Part shown: positions 17,043 to 25,499 of the stretch, piece by piece | How positions within the stretch are numbered: the first letter of the stretch is position 1 | Layout: every line of letters starts with the position of its first letter | From: JAABRB01 sp963735025 | GTDB lineage: Bacteria; Pseudomonadota; Gammaproteobacteria; Burkholderiales; SG8-39 | Length of the DNA stretch: 64,000 nucleotides | Assembly: GCA_963735025.1 (NCBI GenBank) | Contig: CAVTJG010000012.1 | Location: 62,001-126,000 of the forward strand | Direction of reading: 5' to 3' | Made by a program: the position numbers and the translations under genes | Notes under the pieces: generated by a model | Databases searched by the model: none | What the model was told of the DNA's origin: nothing | What the model saw: the letters and a program-made list of their open reading frames with translations, nothing else

Positions 17043-19013
17043 CTAGCTCGCGAGCTCGACGCGCCCGCGGTAGTCATCGAGCGCCTCGGGATTGGCGAGA
17101 GCCTCGATGTTCTTCACGGACCTTCCATGCACGACGTTGCGCACCGCGAGCTCGACGATCTTGCCGCTCTTGGTACGCGGAATGTCGCCGACCTGCACGA
17201 CCTTTTCGGGTACGTGGCGCGGCGTCGTATTGGCGCGGATCTGCATCTTGATCCGACTGGTCAGCGCATCGTCGAGCGCGACTCCGTCGGCCAGCTTGAC
17301 GAACAGCACGACGCGCACGTCCCTGGGATTGCCGGGCGGCCAATCCTGGCCGATCACAAGCGATTCGGTTACTTCCGGAAGCTGCTCGACCTGCCGGTAG
17401 ATCTCCGCGGTACCGATGCGCACCCCGCCCGGATTCAGCGTTGCATCCGAGCGTCCGTAGATGATCATGCCGTCGTGCTCGGTGCGCTCGCACCAGTCCC
17501 CGTGACACCACACGCCGGGAAACTTCTCGAAATAGGCCGCGTGGTATTTTGATCCGTCCGGGTCGTTCCAGAATCGAACGGGCATCGACGGAAACGGATT
17601 CGTGCAAACGAGCTCGCCCTTCTCACCGCGCACCGGATGACCATCCTCGTCGAACACTTCGACGTTCAGGCCGAGCGCCCGCGACTGAATCTCGCCGCTC
17701 CAGACGGGCAGAATGGGATTGCCGAGCACGAAGCACCCGACGATGTCGGTCCCGCCCGAGATCGACGACAGGCAGACATCCTGCTTGATCGCATCGTAGA
17801 CATAGTCGAATCCTTCCGGCACCAGCGGCGAGCCCGTCGACATGATCGCGCGCAGCGCTTTCAGCTTGTGCGTGTCTCGCGGCCGCAGCCGGACTTTCTT
17901 GCAGGCGTCGATGAATTTTGCCGACGTCCCGAAATGCGTCATGCTCTCCGCGTCGGCAAGATCAAAGAGGATCCGGCCCCGCCCCACGAAGGGTGAGCCA
18001 TCATAGAGAAGCAGCGTCGCGCCGCAGGCGAGCCCGGTGACCAGCCAGTTCCACATCATCCAGCCACAGGTGGTGAAGTAGAACACCCGGTCACCCTGGC
18101 GAACGTCGGTATGCAGCAAATGCTCGCTCAGGTGCTTGAGCAATGCGCCGCCCGCGCCGTGCACGATGCACTTCGGCACACCGGTCGTGCCGGACGAGTA
18201 GAGAATGTAGAGCGGGTGGTCGAACGGCAACTGCTCGAATGCGATTCGTTCAGGCGCGAAGCGGGACACGAATTCCGCATGCATGACTGCGGACGGCATG
18301 GACGCGATGTCCGGCGTCTCGGACAAGTACGGCACCACGATCACGCGCCGCACTGACGGGAGCCGCGCCGCGATCTCACGCACCTTGGCGAGCGAGTCGA
18401 TCGCCTTGCCGTTGTACCAGTACCCGTCGACGGTGATCAGCACCGACGGCTCGATCTGGCCAAAGCGGTCGAGCACGCCCTGCACCCCGAAATCCGGCGA
18501 GCACGACGACCAGATGGCGCCGATGCTCGCCGTGGCGGCAAGCCCGACGATCGCCTCCGGCATGTTCGGGATGTAGGCGGCGACGCGATCGCCCACGCCG
18601 ACGCCCTCTGCACGCAGCGCCTGCGCAAGTCGGGAGACCGAGTCGTGGAGCTCGCGGTGCGACAGACGCCGGCGGACCTTGTCCTCTCCCCAGAACACCA
18701 GCGCATCGCTGTCGTCGCGCCGGCGCAGCAGATTCTCGGCGTAGTTCAGGCGTGCATCCGGAAACCACCGCGCTCCCGGCATCTTGTCGCCGTCAATCAG
18801 TGCGCGCCCGCCCTGCTCCAATGCGCGCACGTCCGCGAATTTCCAGAGTGACTGCCAGAAGCGCTCCGGCTGATCGAGGGTCCACTGATGAAAGGCCGGG
18901 TAGGTGTTCAGATCGAGCCCCCAATCCCGAATGGCCATCCGCGCAAACCGGGTCAGGTTGGCGTGCTCGATGCGCTCCTGGCTCGGCTCCCACAGCGGCT
19001 TTGCCTTGCCCAT
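17043..19013 (-). CDS. Acetoacetate--CoA ligase (acetoacetyl-CoA synthetase)
   Basis: 656 residues, the length of acetoacetyl-CoA synthetases. It activates acetoacetate to acetoacetyl-CoA with ATP. It is an ANL-superfamily enzyme with an acetyl-CoA-synthetase-type N-terminal region (WEPSQERIEHANLTRF), the phosphate-binding loop ILYSSGTTGVPKCIVH, TTCGWMMWNW, the SGGTDIVGCF segment typical of this subfamily, GRSDATLNPGGVRIG, and the C-terminal lysine in PRTKSGKIVE. ATG 19013 has GGGAG 6 nt upstream; an extension to 19070 would enter the MITE-like element. It could recover acetoacetate produced by the neighbouring acyl-CoA pathway. Confidence 0.93.
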   Translation of the reverse strand: MGKAKPLWEPSQERIEHANLTRFARMAIRDWGLDLNTYPAFHQWTLDQPERFWQSLWKFADVRALEQGGRALIDGDKMPGARWFPDARLNYAENLLRRRDDSDALVFWGEDKVRRRLSHRELHDSVSRLAQALRAEGVGVGDRVAAYIPNMPEAIVGLAATASIGAIWSSCSPDFGVQGVLDRFGQIEPSVLITVDGYWYNGKAIDSLAKVREIAARLPSVRRVIVVPYLSETPDIASMPSAVMHAEFVSRFAPERIAFEQLPFDHPLYILYSSGTTGVPKCIVHGAGGALLKHLSEHLLHTDVRQGDRVFYFTTCGWMMWNWLVTGLACGATLLLYDGSPFVGRGRILFDLADAESMTHFGTSAKFIDACKKVRLRPRDTHKLKALRAIMSTGSPLVPEGFDYVYDAIKQDVCLSSISGGTDIVGCFVLGNPILPVWSGEIQSRALGLNVEVFDEDGHPVRGEKGELVCTNPFPSMPVRFWNDPDGSKYHAAYFEKFPGVWCHGDWCERTEHDGMIIYGRSDATLNPGGVRIGTAEIYRQVEQLPEVTESLVIGQDWPPGNPRDVRVVLFVKLADGVALDDALTSRIKMQIRANTTPRHVPEKVVQVGDIPRTKSGKIVELAVRNVVHGRSVKNIEALANPEALDDYRGRVELAS

Positions 19014-19024
19014 CTCAGTCTCCC

Positions 19025-19238
19025 AGTGTCCTGAATCAGAGGTTCGTTGAAGATTCATTCCAGTTTGCACATCTTTCGCGCCTAGACCAAATCGGCCGAA
19101 GGCATGGGAAAACTGTTCGGTTCGTCGTCAGGCTAGGCGCGCGACGCAGCCAAGACTGGCCGTCTTGGCAAGGAGCGGAACAACGCCTGGCGGCGAACCG
19201 AGCAGTTTTCTTTCGGCGAATTTCTGATTCAGGACACT
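19025..19238. mobile_element. MITE-like element with 16-bp perfect terminal inverted repeats
   Basis: AGTGTCCTGAATCAGA at 19025-19040 is repeated in exact inverse at 19223-19238. The similarity continues imperfectly to about 27 bp (TTCG and GAA blocks match at the same offsets). The 214-bp interval contains no ORF of note. The shape is that of a non-autonomous miniature inverted-repeat element. No obvious target-site duplication is seen. The right end overlaps the stop codon of the thioesterase gene; the left end lies 12 bp before the acetoacetyl-CoA synthetase start, so the Shine-Dalgarno region of that gene abuts the element. Confidence 0.72.
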
Positions 19239-19650
19239 AATCCGTCACGATCTGCCGGATCTTTTCTGGCAGCACTGTCGATTTTCCCTTCACGAAATCC
19301 ACCCACACCACCTTTGCGCCACCCTCGGCGTAGACGGTCTCCGCATCGTAGCTCGGTCGCAGCTCCAGCCACGTCTCGAAGCTCGATCGCCCGGGTCTGC
19401 CCACGAACATGCGCACCTCGACATTGCCCGGATAGACGATCTGCTTCATGAATGTGCAACTCGCATTGACGATCACCGGGCCGATTCCCTGCGGGTCGGG
19501 CGCGACGCCCAGATGCTCGAACCAGGAGATCCGCGCCTGCTCCATGTACCGGAAGTACACCGTGTTGTTGACATGGTTCATCGCATCCATGTCGCCCCAG
19601 CGGATGGGGATGATCTCCGTGTGAACCAGCTTCCTGCGCGTCTGCGTCAT
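19237..19650 (-). CDS. Acyl-CoA thioesterase, 4HBT hotdog family
   Basis: 137 residues, a single hotdog domain. The active-site segment WGDMDAMNHVNNTVYFRYMEQAR has the Asp of the 4-hydroxybenzoyl-CoA thioesterase/YbgC group and the NHVNN pattern. Such enzymes hydrolyse acyl-CoA thioesters in the cytoplasm. The stop TAG (19239-19237) shares two bases with the end of the MITE-like element, so the element may define the present C-terminus (PEKIRQIVTD). Length is still normal, so the protein is probably intact. It is divergent from the ETF-QO gene, with 138 bp between starts. Confidence 0.88.
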   Translation of the reverse strand: MTQTRRKLVHTEIIPIRWGDMDAMNHVNNTVYFRYMEQARISWFEHLGVAPDPQGIGPVIVNASCTFMKQIVYPGNVEVRMFVGRPGRSSFETWLELRPSYDAETVYAEGGAKVVWVDFVKGKSTVLPEKIRQIVTD

Positions 19651-19788
19651 TCTCCTCCCGTCGGTCGCGAAAGATGGTCTGATTCGGAAAAGGCGCGCCG
19701 CGCGGCGCGGAGATTATACAATTCGTGCGCAGGGAGCCGGATCGACGCTCCCGCGTCACTCAAGCATCCCGATGCGGAGGATGGACCC

Positions 19789-21420
19789 GTGCAGCGCGAA
19801 TCAATGGAATACGATGTCGTGATCGTGGGCGGCGGGCCGGCGGGCCTTGCGTGTGCGATCCGGCTGAAGCAACTCGCGGCCGACGCAAACCGGGAACTCG
19901 GCGTGTGCCTGATCGACAAGGGATCGGAGATCGGCGCGCACATCCTGTCGGGTGCGGTCATCGAGCCGCGCAGCTTGAGCGAATTGATTCCGGACTGGAA
20001 GGAAAGGGGCGCGCCGCTCAAGACGCCAGTCACGGAAGATCGGGTGATGTTCCTGACCGAGAAGAATGGCTTCCGCCTGCCCCTGCCGCCGTTCCTGCAC
20101 AACGAAGGCAACTACATCATCAGCCTGGGCAATCTTTGCCGCTGGCTGGGTGAGCAGGCCGAGGCGCTTGGTGTCGAGATCTACCCCGGATTCGCGGCGG
20201 CCGAGGTGCTCTATGACGACGACGGCAGCGTGAAAGGCGTTGCGACCGGCGACATGGGCATCGGCAAGGACGGGCAGCACACAGGGAATTACCAGCCCGG
20301 CGTCGAGCTACATGCGCGGCAAACGGTCTTCGCCGAGGGCTGTCGCGGCTCGCTCACGAAGACGCTGTTCGAGCGCTTCAAGCTGCGCGAAGGCGTCGAC
20401 CCTCAGACGTACGGAATCGGGATCAAGGAAGTGTGGGAGGTGACGCCGGAAAAGCACAAGCCCGGGCACGTCTTCCACAGCATCGGGTGGCCGCTCAACT
20501 CAAGCACTTATGGCGGTGCGTTTCTCTACCATCTCGAGGACCGTATGGTCTCGATCGGGTTCGTGGTGGGACTCGACTACCAGAATCCCCACCTCTCGCC
20601 GTTCGACGAGTTCCAACGCTTCAAAACGCATCCGGAGGTTCGCCCCACCCTCGAAGGCGGCCGACGCCTGGCCTACGGCGCACGCGCAATTTCCGAGGGC
20701 GGATATCAATCGCTGCCGAAACTGACTTTCCCGGGTGGGCTGCTGATCGGGGATACCGCCGGCTTCCTCAACGTCCCGAAGATCAAGGGCACCCACCTCG
20801 CGATGAAATCGGGAATGACTGCGGCCGAGGCCCTGGTCGATGCCCTGCGCGACGACGGTCCACGCGAAGTCACCGACTACGCCGAGCGGCTGCGCAAGAC
20901 CTGGCTGTGGGACGAGTTGTACCGCGTCCGCAACATCCGCCCGTCGTTCTACAAGGGACTCCTGGCCGGGGTAATGTACGCCGGAATCGACCAGTACCTG
21001 TTCCGCGGCAAGGCGCCCTGGACGTTCCGGGTGCACGCGGACCACGACCGCCTGGGAAAGGCATCCGCATATCCCAGGATCGACTACCCCAAGCCCGACG
21101 GCGTCGTGACCTTCGACAAGCTGTCGTCGGTCTATATCTCGGGCACGAACCACGAGGAGAATCAGCCGTCGCATCTCACGCTGCGCGACGCCTCGGTCCC
21201 CATCACGGTCAATCTCGCGTTGTACGACGCCCCCGAGCAACGCTATTGCCCGGCGGGCGTGTACGAAATCGTGCGGGATGCGGACGGTTCCAATCCGCGC
21301 CTGCAGATCAATGCCCAGAACTGCGTGCACTGCAAGACGTGCGACATCAAGGACCCCACGCAGAACATCAACTGGGTCGTCCCTCAAGGCGGAGAGGGAC
21401 CGAATTATTCCAACATGTGA
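19789..21420 (+). CDS. Electron transfer flavoprotein-ubiquinone oxidoreductase
   Basis: 543 residues. It oxidises reduced ETF and passes electrons to ubiquinone at the inner membrane. It has an N-terminal FAD-binding motif VVIVGGGPAGLACAIRLKQL, GAHILSGAVIEP, the FLNVPKIKGTHLAMKSG segment and a C-terminal 4Fe-4S ligand set in QNCVHCKTCDIKDP. GTG 19789 was chosen over ATG 19804 because GGAGG (19776-19780) lies 8 nt upstream of it, while ATG 19804 has none; the two differ by five residues. It probably serves the etfBA and acyl-CoA dehydrogenases of the island. A second, unrelated candidate for this role is the Fe-S protein at 13165-15156. Confidence 0.95.
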   Translation: MQRESMEYDVVIVGGGPAGLACAIRLKQLAADANRELGVCLIDKGSEIGAHILSGAVIEPRSLSELIPDWKERGAPLKTPVTEDRVMFLTEKNGFRLPLPPFLHNEGNYIISLGNLCRWLGEQAEALGVEIYPGFAAAEVLYDDDGSVKGVATGDMGIGKDGQHTGNYQPGVELHARQTVFAEGCRGSLTKTLFERFKLREGVDPQTYGIGIKEVWEVTPEKHKPGHVFHSIGWPLNSSTYGGAFLYHLEDRMVSIGFVVGLDYQNPHLSPFDEFQRFKTHPEVRPTLEGGRRLAYGARAISEGGYQSLPKLTFPGGLLIGDTAGFLNVPKIKGTHLAMKSGMTAAEALVDALRDDGPREVTDYAERLRKTWLWDELYRVRNIRPSFYKGLLAGVMYAGIDQYLFRGKAPWTFRVHADHDRLGKASAYPRIDYPKPDGVVTFDKLSSVYISGTNHEENQPSHLTLRDASVPITVNLALYDAPEQRYCPAGVYEIVRDADGSNPRLQINAQNCVHCKTCDIKDPTQNINWVVPQGGEGPNYSNM

Positions 21421-21594
21421 GCGAACGTCTCGCCGCCTTCATTCACCCTCGCGGCGAGGGTCCGAACCACTCGAACACTTGATCTTTGCCACCTGGGCCA
21501 AGAGCTTACACCTCAGATACAACTTGAGGTATACAGCGTAAAGGACTGTCAATACATGTATAAATTCTTTTACGTTGCGCTCAGGCGAGACTCT

Positions 21595-21624
21595 TTGCAA
21601 TAAATCGAACGTTCGTGCTATTTT
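21595..21624 (+). promoter_or_regulatory. Candidate promoter/operator of the TetR operon
   Basis: TTGCAA (21595-21600) and TATTTT (21619-21624) are 18 bp apart. Between them sits a perfect 10-bp palindrome CGAACGTTCG (21606-21615), a natural place for TetR autorepression. Transcription from it would be almost leaderless because the TetR ATG is at 21631. A second palindrome ATACATGTAT lies at 21552-21561. Both assignments are inference. Confidence 0.4.
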
Positions 21625-21630
21625 TGGCTG

Positions 21631-22299
21631 ATGCGGAAGGGCCAGCAGACTCGGCACGACATCCTCGGTGCGGCAGTTGCACTTGCGAGCGAACATGGGC
21701 TCGAGGGCCTCACCATCGGTTCGCTTTCCTCGCGGCTCGGGATGTCGAAGAGCGGCCTGTTTGCCCACTTCGGATCGAAGGAAGACCTGCAGCTCGCGAC
21801 CTTGAAGGACGCTCGCGAGCGCTTCGAACGTTTCGTCTTTACCCCGGCCCTTTCGGCCCCGCGCGGCCTTCCGCGCCTGCGTGACCTTTTTCGACGCTGG
21901 CTTGCCTGGTCCGACGATTCGGCCATGCCCGGGGGCTGCGTCATCATCGGTGCGACAACCGAGTACGACGACCGGCCCGGTCCCGTGCGCGACTCGCTGG
22001 TGGCCGCTCAGCAGGATTTGCGGCGCGCGCTCGCACGTGCTGTAAAACTCGCCGTGATGGAGGGCCACCTCCATCGCGAGACCGACCCGGCGCAGTTCGC
22101 GTTCGAGCTCTTTGCCATCGTCTATGCAGCGCATCACGACCGGCGGCTACTGCGGAATCCAGCCACCGGGCATTTCGCGACGACGGCATTCGAGGCGCTC
22201 ATCGCCCGGAACGCTCCGCGTCCGCCTCAGCGGGCGACGCCGTCGGATGAGAGCGCCGCAACACAGTCAGATCTATTCGACTCCGGGAGACAAACATGA
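21631..22299 (+). CDS. TetR/AcrR-family transcriptional regulator
   Basis: 222 residues. Residues about 5-50 form the TetR helix-turn-helix (TRHDILGAAVALASEHGLEG, then LSSRLGMSKSGLFAHFGSKEDL). The remainder is an all-helical ligand-binding domain resembling TetR_C proteins of the YcdC/LmrA kind, with an unusually long polar tail (about 195-222). It heads a plus-strand operon with GNAT, thioesterase and CoA-transferase genes and overlaps the next gene by 4 nt. The context suggests an acyl-CoA or fatty-acid ligand, but nothing in the sequence proves it. The gap upstream is AT-rich compared with the rest and holds two 10-bp palindromes. Confidence 0.9.
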   Translation: MRKGQQTRHDILGAAVALASEHGLEGLTIGSLSSRLGMSKSGLFAHFGSKEDLQLATLKDARERFERFVFTPALSAPRGLPRLRDLFRRWLAWSDDSAMPGGCVIIGATTEYDDRPGPVRDSLVAAQQDLRRALARAVKLAVMEGHLHRETDPAQFAFELFAIVYAAHHDRRLLRNPATGHFATTAFEALIARNAPRPPQRATPSDESAATQSDLFDSGRQT

Positions 22300-22877
22300 G
22301 CCCTGTCCAGCGCGCGATGCTTACTACGGGATGGCCGCTGATGCCGGGACACTCGATCGTCGTGCGCCCGTTGCTTCCCGACGATGCAGACCTCGTGATC
22401 GCGCTCGGCAAGGCGCTATCCTCCGAGAGCCTCTACCAGCGATTCCTGAATGGCGGCATCAAGCAGAACCCGCGTCTCCTGAGCCAGCTCGTGAACGTGG
22501 ATTTCACGCGCGATTTCGCATTGATTGCGACCGCGACGTTCGCCGGTGAGGAAACTCCGATCGGCGTGGCGCGCTATGCCCGGTCGGAAGGCGCGCCGGA
22601 GACCGCCGAGATTGCAATCACCGTTGCCGATGCATGGCATGGGAGCGGCACGGGAAAACGACTCCTCCGAAGACTGGTCGCACACGCCAAGGCAAGCGGG
22701 ATCGCCTGTCTGACCGGCGACGTGCTGGCAACGAACGTGGCGATGCTCGCGCTCGCCCGATCGGTGGGCTTTCGGGTGACGTTTCACCCTGAAGAGGGGC
22801 ACCTCCGTTTTATAACGCTTGGCCTGCGCGACCACCTTCCGGCGCCCATCGACTCGCACGAGGAGAACGAACTGTGA
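22296..22877 (+). CDS. GNAT-family N-acetyltransferase
   Basis: 193 residues with one GNAT fold. It has an N-terminal strand VVRPLLPDDADLV, the SESLYQRFL segment seen in protein acetyltransferases of the Pat/acetyl-CoA-synthetase-linked group, and the acetyl-CoA pyrophosphate loop in WHGSGTGKRLLRRLV, followed by NVAMLALARSVGF. The presence beside CoA-transferase and thioesterase genes would fit acetylation control of acyl-CoA enzymes (inference). The start ATG 22296 overlaps the TetR stop (ATGA). An in-cell target cannot be predicted. Confidence 0.87.
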   Translation: MSPVQRAMLTTGWPLMPGHSIVVRPLLPDDADLVIALGKALSSESLYQRFLNGGIKQNPRLLSQLVNVDFTRDFALIATATFAGEETPIGVARYARSEGAPETAEIAITVADAWHGSGTGKRLLRRLVAHAKASGIACLTGDVLATNVAMLALARSVGFRVTFHPEEGHLRFITLGLRDHLPAPIDSHEENEL

Positions 22878-23416
22878 CGACAAGCACCGTGTCTCGCACA
22901 CGCACCGTGACCTGGGAGGACCCGCATATCGGCGCGCAGGCCGGGGCCGGAATGGCGGGTCTCGAGTACCTCCGCGCGCTCGTTGCGGGAAAGTTTCCCC
23001 CGCCGCCGCTGGCCCAGACGGTCGGATTCAGCCTCGTCGAAGTGGCGGAAGGCCGAGCCGTCTTCGCGATCGAGCCCATGGAGTTCCACTACAACCCGAG
23101 CGGCGCGGTACACGGCGGCGTCGCGTGCACCCTCCTCGACTCGGCGATGGGTTGCGCCGTCCACACCACCCTGCCCGCCGGGGTGGGATACACGACCGTC
23201 GAGCTGAAGGTGAACCTGGTCAAGGGCATCACGGTGCGCACCGGCCTGTTGCACGCCGAGGGGCGCATCATTCATCGCGGCAACCGGATCGCCACCGCGG
23301 AGGGACATCTGCGCGGAAGTGACGGCCGCCTGTACGCGCACGGCACCACGACCTGCATCATCCTGCCGCACGCGAGCGGCAAGAGCCCGCCCGCCGAGGG
23401 CGCCCGCGACAGCTGA
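22874..23416 (+). CDS. PaaI-family hotdog thioesterase
   Basis: 180 residues. The hotdog domain spans about 40-165, with the PaaI signature YNPSGAVHGGVACTLLDSAMGCAVHTTL; its HGG and Asp are the active-site loop. It is expected to hydrolyse acyl- or aryl-CoA thioesters. About 35 N-terminal residues (WEDPHIGAQAGAGMAGLEYL) precede the fold as in many PaaI relatives. The GTG start at 22874 overlaps the GNAT stop codon (GTGA), which fixes the start and indicates coupling. It is the third gene of the TetR operon and lies 37 bp before the CoA-transferase. Confidence 0.9.
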   Translation: MTTSTVSRTRTVTWEDPHIGAQAGAGMAGLEYLRALVAGKFPPPPLAQTVGFSLVEVAEGRAVFAIEPMEFHYNPSGAVHGGVACTLLDSAMGCAVHTTLPAGVGYTTVELKVNLVKGITVRTGLLHAEGRIIHRGNRIATAEGHLRGSDGRLYAHGTTTCIILPHASGKSPPAEGARDS

Positions 23417-23453
23417 CGGGGCTGCGACCGCCGGCGTATCATGGGTCGGCGAC

Positions 23454-25385
23454 ATGATGAAGAAGATCATTCCCGTCGAGGACGCCATTGCCATTCTCCG
23501 CGACGGAGACGTCCTCGCAACGACCGGCTATGGCGGAAACGGCACCCCTGATCAACTGTTCGTCGCGCTGGAGCAGCGCTTCCTCGAGACGGGCACGCCA
23601 CGTGATCTCACGCTGATATTCGCCGGTGGCCAGGGCGACGCGAAGGACAAGGGACTCAACCACCTTGGCCACGAAGGCCTTGTCCGCCGCACCATCGGGG
23701 GTCACTACGGCCTCATGCCGAAACTGGCGGCACTGGTCGCCGCGAACAAGATCGAGGCCTACAACCTCCCCGAGGGCGTGATCACGCACCTCTACCGCGA
23801 CATCGCGGCCGGCAAGCCCGGCACGCTCTCCGCGGTCGGACTGGGAACGTTCGTCGACCCACGCCAGGAAGGGGGGAAGATGAATGCACGCACGACCGAG
23901 GACCTCGTGCAGGTCCTGTCGGTCTTCGATCAGGAGTATCTCTACTATCGTGGGCTGCCCATCAAGATCGCGTTCATTCGCGGCACGACGGCGGATCCCG
24001 ACGGCAACATCACCATGGAGAAGGAATCCCTGATCCTCGAGAACCTCGCCATGGCGATCGCCGCGAAGAACTCCCACGGCTACGTGATCTGCCAGGTCGA
24101 GCGGATCGCCGCCGAGGGGACACTCGACGCGCGCCAGGTGCGCATCCCGGGCAGCATGGTGGACTGCGTCGTCGTCGCCGAGCCCGAGCACCACATGCAG
24201 ACCTACGGCACCCAGTACAACCCGGCCTTCTCGGGAGAGGTGCGAATCCCGCTCAAGCACATCAAGCCGCTGGTGCTGAGCGATCGCAAGGTCATCGCGC
24301 GGCGCGCGGCCATGGAGCTCGGCGCGAACAGCGTCGTGAATTTCGGCCTGGGCATGCCCGATTGCATTCCCACGGTCGCGAGCGAGGAGAAGATCAGCGA
24401 GCTCATGACCCTCACCGTGGACCCCGGCGTCATCGGCGGCGTGCCGATGGGCGGCCTCGACTTCGGCGCGGCGGTGAACTGGCAGGCGGTCATCGACCAC
24501 TGCTCGCAGTTCGACTTCATCGACGGCGGTGGACTCGATGCCGCCTTCCTCGGCTTCGCAGAATGCGATCACGCCGGGAGCGTGAACGCGAGCCGGTTCG
24601 GCACGCGCATAGCCGGCTGTGGCGGATTCATCAACATCAGCCAGAACGCGAAGAAGGTCGTGTTCGTCAGCAATTTCGCATCGGGCGGTCTGGAGGTCGT
24701 CATCGACGACGGACGACTGCGAATCGACCGCGAAGGCAAGCACGTCAAGTTCGTCGAGCAGCTCGCACAGGTGACGTTCAACGGCGAGCTCGCCGCCCGG
24801 AGCGAGCAGGACGTGCTCTATGTCACCGAGCGGTGCGTGTTTCGACTCACACCGCATGGCATCGAGCTCGTCGAGGTGGCGCCCGGCGTGGAGATCGAGC
24901 GCGACATCCTGCGGCTCCTCCCCTTCAAGCCCATCGTGCGCGCGCCCACGGAGATGGATCCGGCGATCTTCCAGCCGCAGCCCATGGGTCTGCGGGAGCG
25001 GATGCTGGACATTCACATCGACGATCGGCTCTCCTATGATGCGGGCAGTAATACCGTCTTCATGAACTACGCGGGCATGCGCGTGAAGGACAAGGACGAC
25101 ATCGACACGATCATCGCCGCCGTGGACCGGCTGCTGGGACCCCTGGGCCGGCGTGTGAACTCGATTGTCAACTACGACGGCTTCACGATCGACGACGAGG
25201 CGGTCGCCGATTATATGGATGCCGTGCGCTATGTCGAGCAGACCTACTACATCAAGGTCTCACGCTACACGAACAGCGGCTTCATGCGTCTCAAGCTCGG
25301 CCAGGAACTGGAGAAGCGCCGACTCTCGTCGCGGGTGTTCGAGACGGGGCGCGAGGCGCGCCAAATCCTCGACGAGCCGCGCTAG
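23454..25385 (+). CDS. Fused acyl-CoA:acetate/3-ketoacid CoA-transferase (family I)
   Basis: 643 residues. Alpha- and beta-type halves are fused in one chain, as in propionate/acetate CoA-transferases: the N-terminal half has DGDVLATTGYGGNGTPDQL, the C-terminal half starts near 270 with VVNFGLGMPDCIP. The catalytic loop reads LTVDPGVIGGVP; the usual Glu is replaced by Asp if the alignment from memory is right. About 135 extra C-terminal residues (after EMDPAIFQPQPMG) form a separate domain of unknown role. It transfers CoA between acyl groups. The start ATG 23454 (or 23457) follows the thioesterase by 37 bp; an upstream extension overlaps that gene. It ends before a REP-like unit. Confidence 0.88.
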   Translation: MMKKIIPVEDAIAILRDGDVLATTGYGGNGTPDQLFVALEQRFLETGTPRDLTLIFAGGQGDAKDKGLNHLGHEGLVRRTIGGHYGLMPKLAALVAANKIEAYNLPEGVITHLYRDIAAGKPGTLSAVGLGTFVDPRQEGGKMNARTTEDLVQVLSVFDQEYLYYRGLPIKIAFIRGTTADPDGNITMEKESLILENLAMAIAAKNSHGYVICQVERIAAEGTLDARQVRIPGSMVDCVVVAEPEHHMQTYGTQYNPAFSGEVRIPLKHIKPLVLSDRKVIARRAAMELGANSVVNFGLGMPDCIPTVASEEKISELMTLTVDPGVIGGVPMGGLDFGAAVNWQAVIDHCSQFDFIDGGGLDAAFLGFAECDHAGSVNASRFGTRIAGCGGFINISQNAKKVVFVSNFASGGLEVVIDDGRLRIDREGKHVKFVEQLAQVTFNGELAARSEQDVLYVTERCVFRLTPHGIELVEVAPGVEIERDILRLLPFKPIVRAPTEMDPAIFQPQPMGLRERMLDIHIDDRLSYDAGSNTVFMNYAGMRVKDKDDIDTIIAAVDRLLGPLGRRVNSIVNYDGFTIDDEAVADYMDAVRYVEQTYYIKVSRYTNSGFMRLKLGQELEKRRLSSRVFETGREARQILDEPR

Positions 25386-25404
25386 AAAAGCCCTTGGGAG
25401 ATAC

Positions 25405-25480
25405 GTCATCCCCGCGCAAGCGGGGATCCAGCGTGCCTTGGTATCAGCGCAGCCTGGATTCCCGCGTTCGCGGGAATGAC
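25405..25480. repeat. REP-like palindromic unit, copy 1
   Basis: A 27-bp arm GTCATCCCCGCG...GGATCCAG (25405-25431) is followed 22 bp later by its imperfect inverse CTGGATTCCCGCG...GGAATGAC (25454-25480). Each arm is itself a hairpin (CCCCGC/GCGGGG; TTCCCGCG/CGCGGGAA). This belongs to the widespread proteobacterial GTCATTCCCGCG repeat type. It separates two convergent genes and may also stop transcription. Confidence 0.8.
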
Positions 25481-25499
25481 GGCCTCCGCACGCCCGACG

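Noticed and set aside
19025..19238. Target-site duplication of the MITE-like element
   Set aside because: Flanks TCCC and AATC do not match at any simple length.
23439..25016. Minus-strand open frame of 525 codons
   Set aside because: Antisense to the CoA-transferase; acidic/His-rich shadow composition without motifs.
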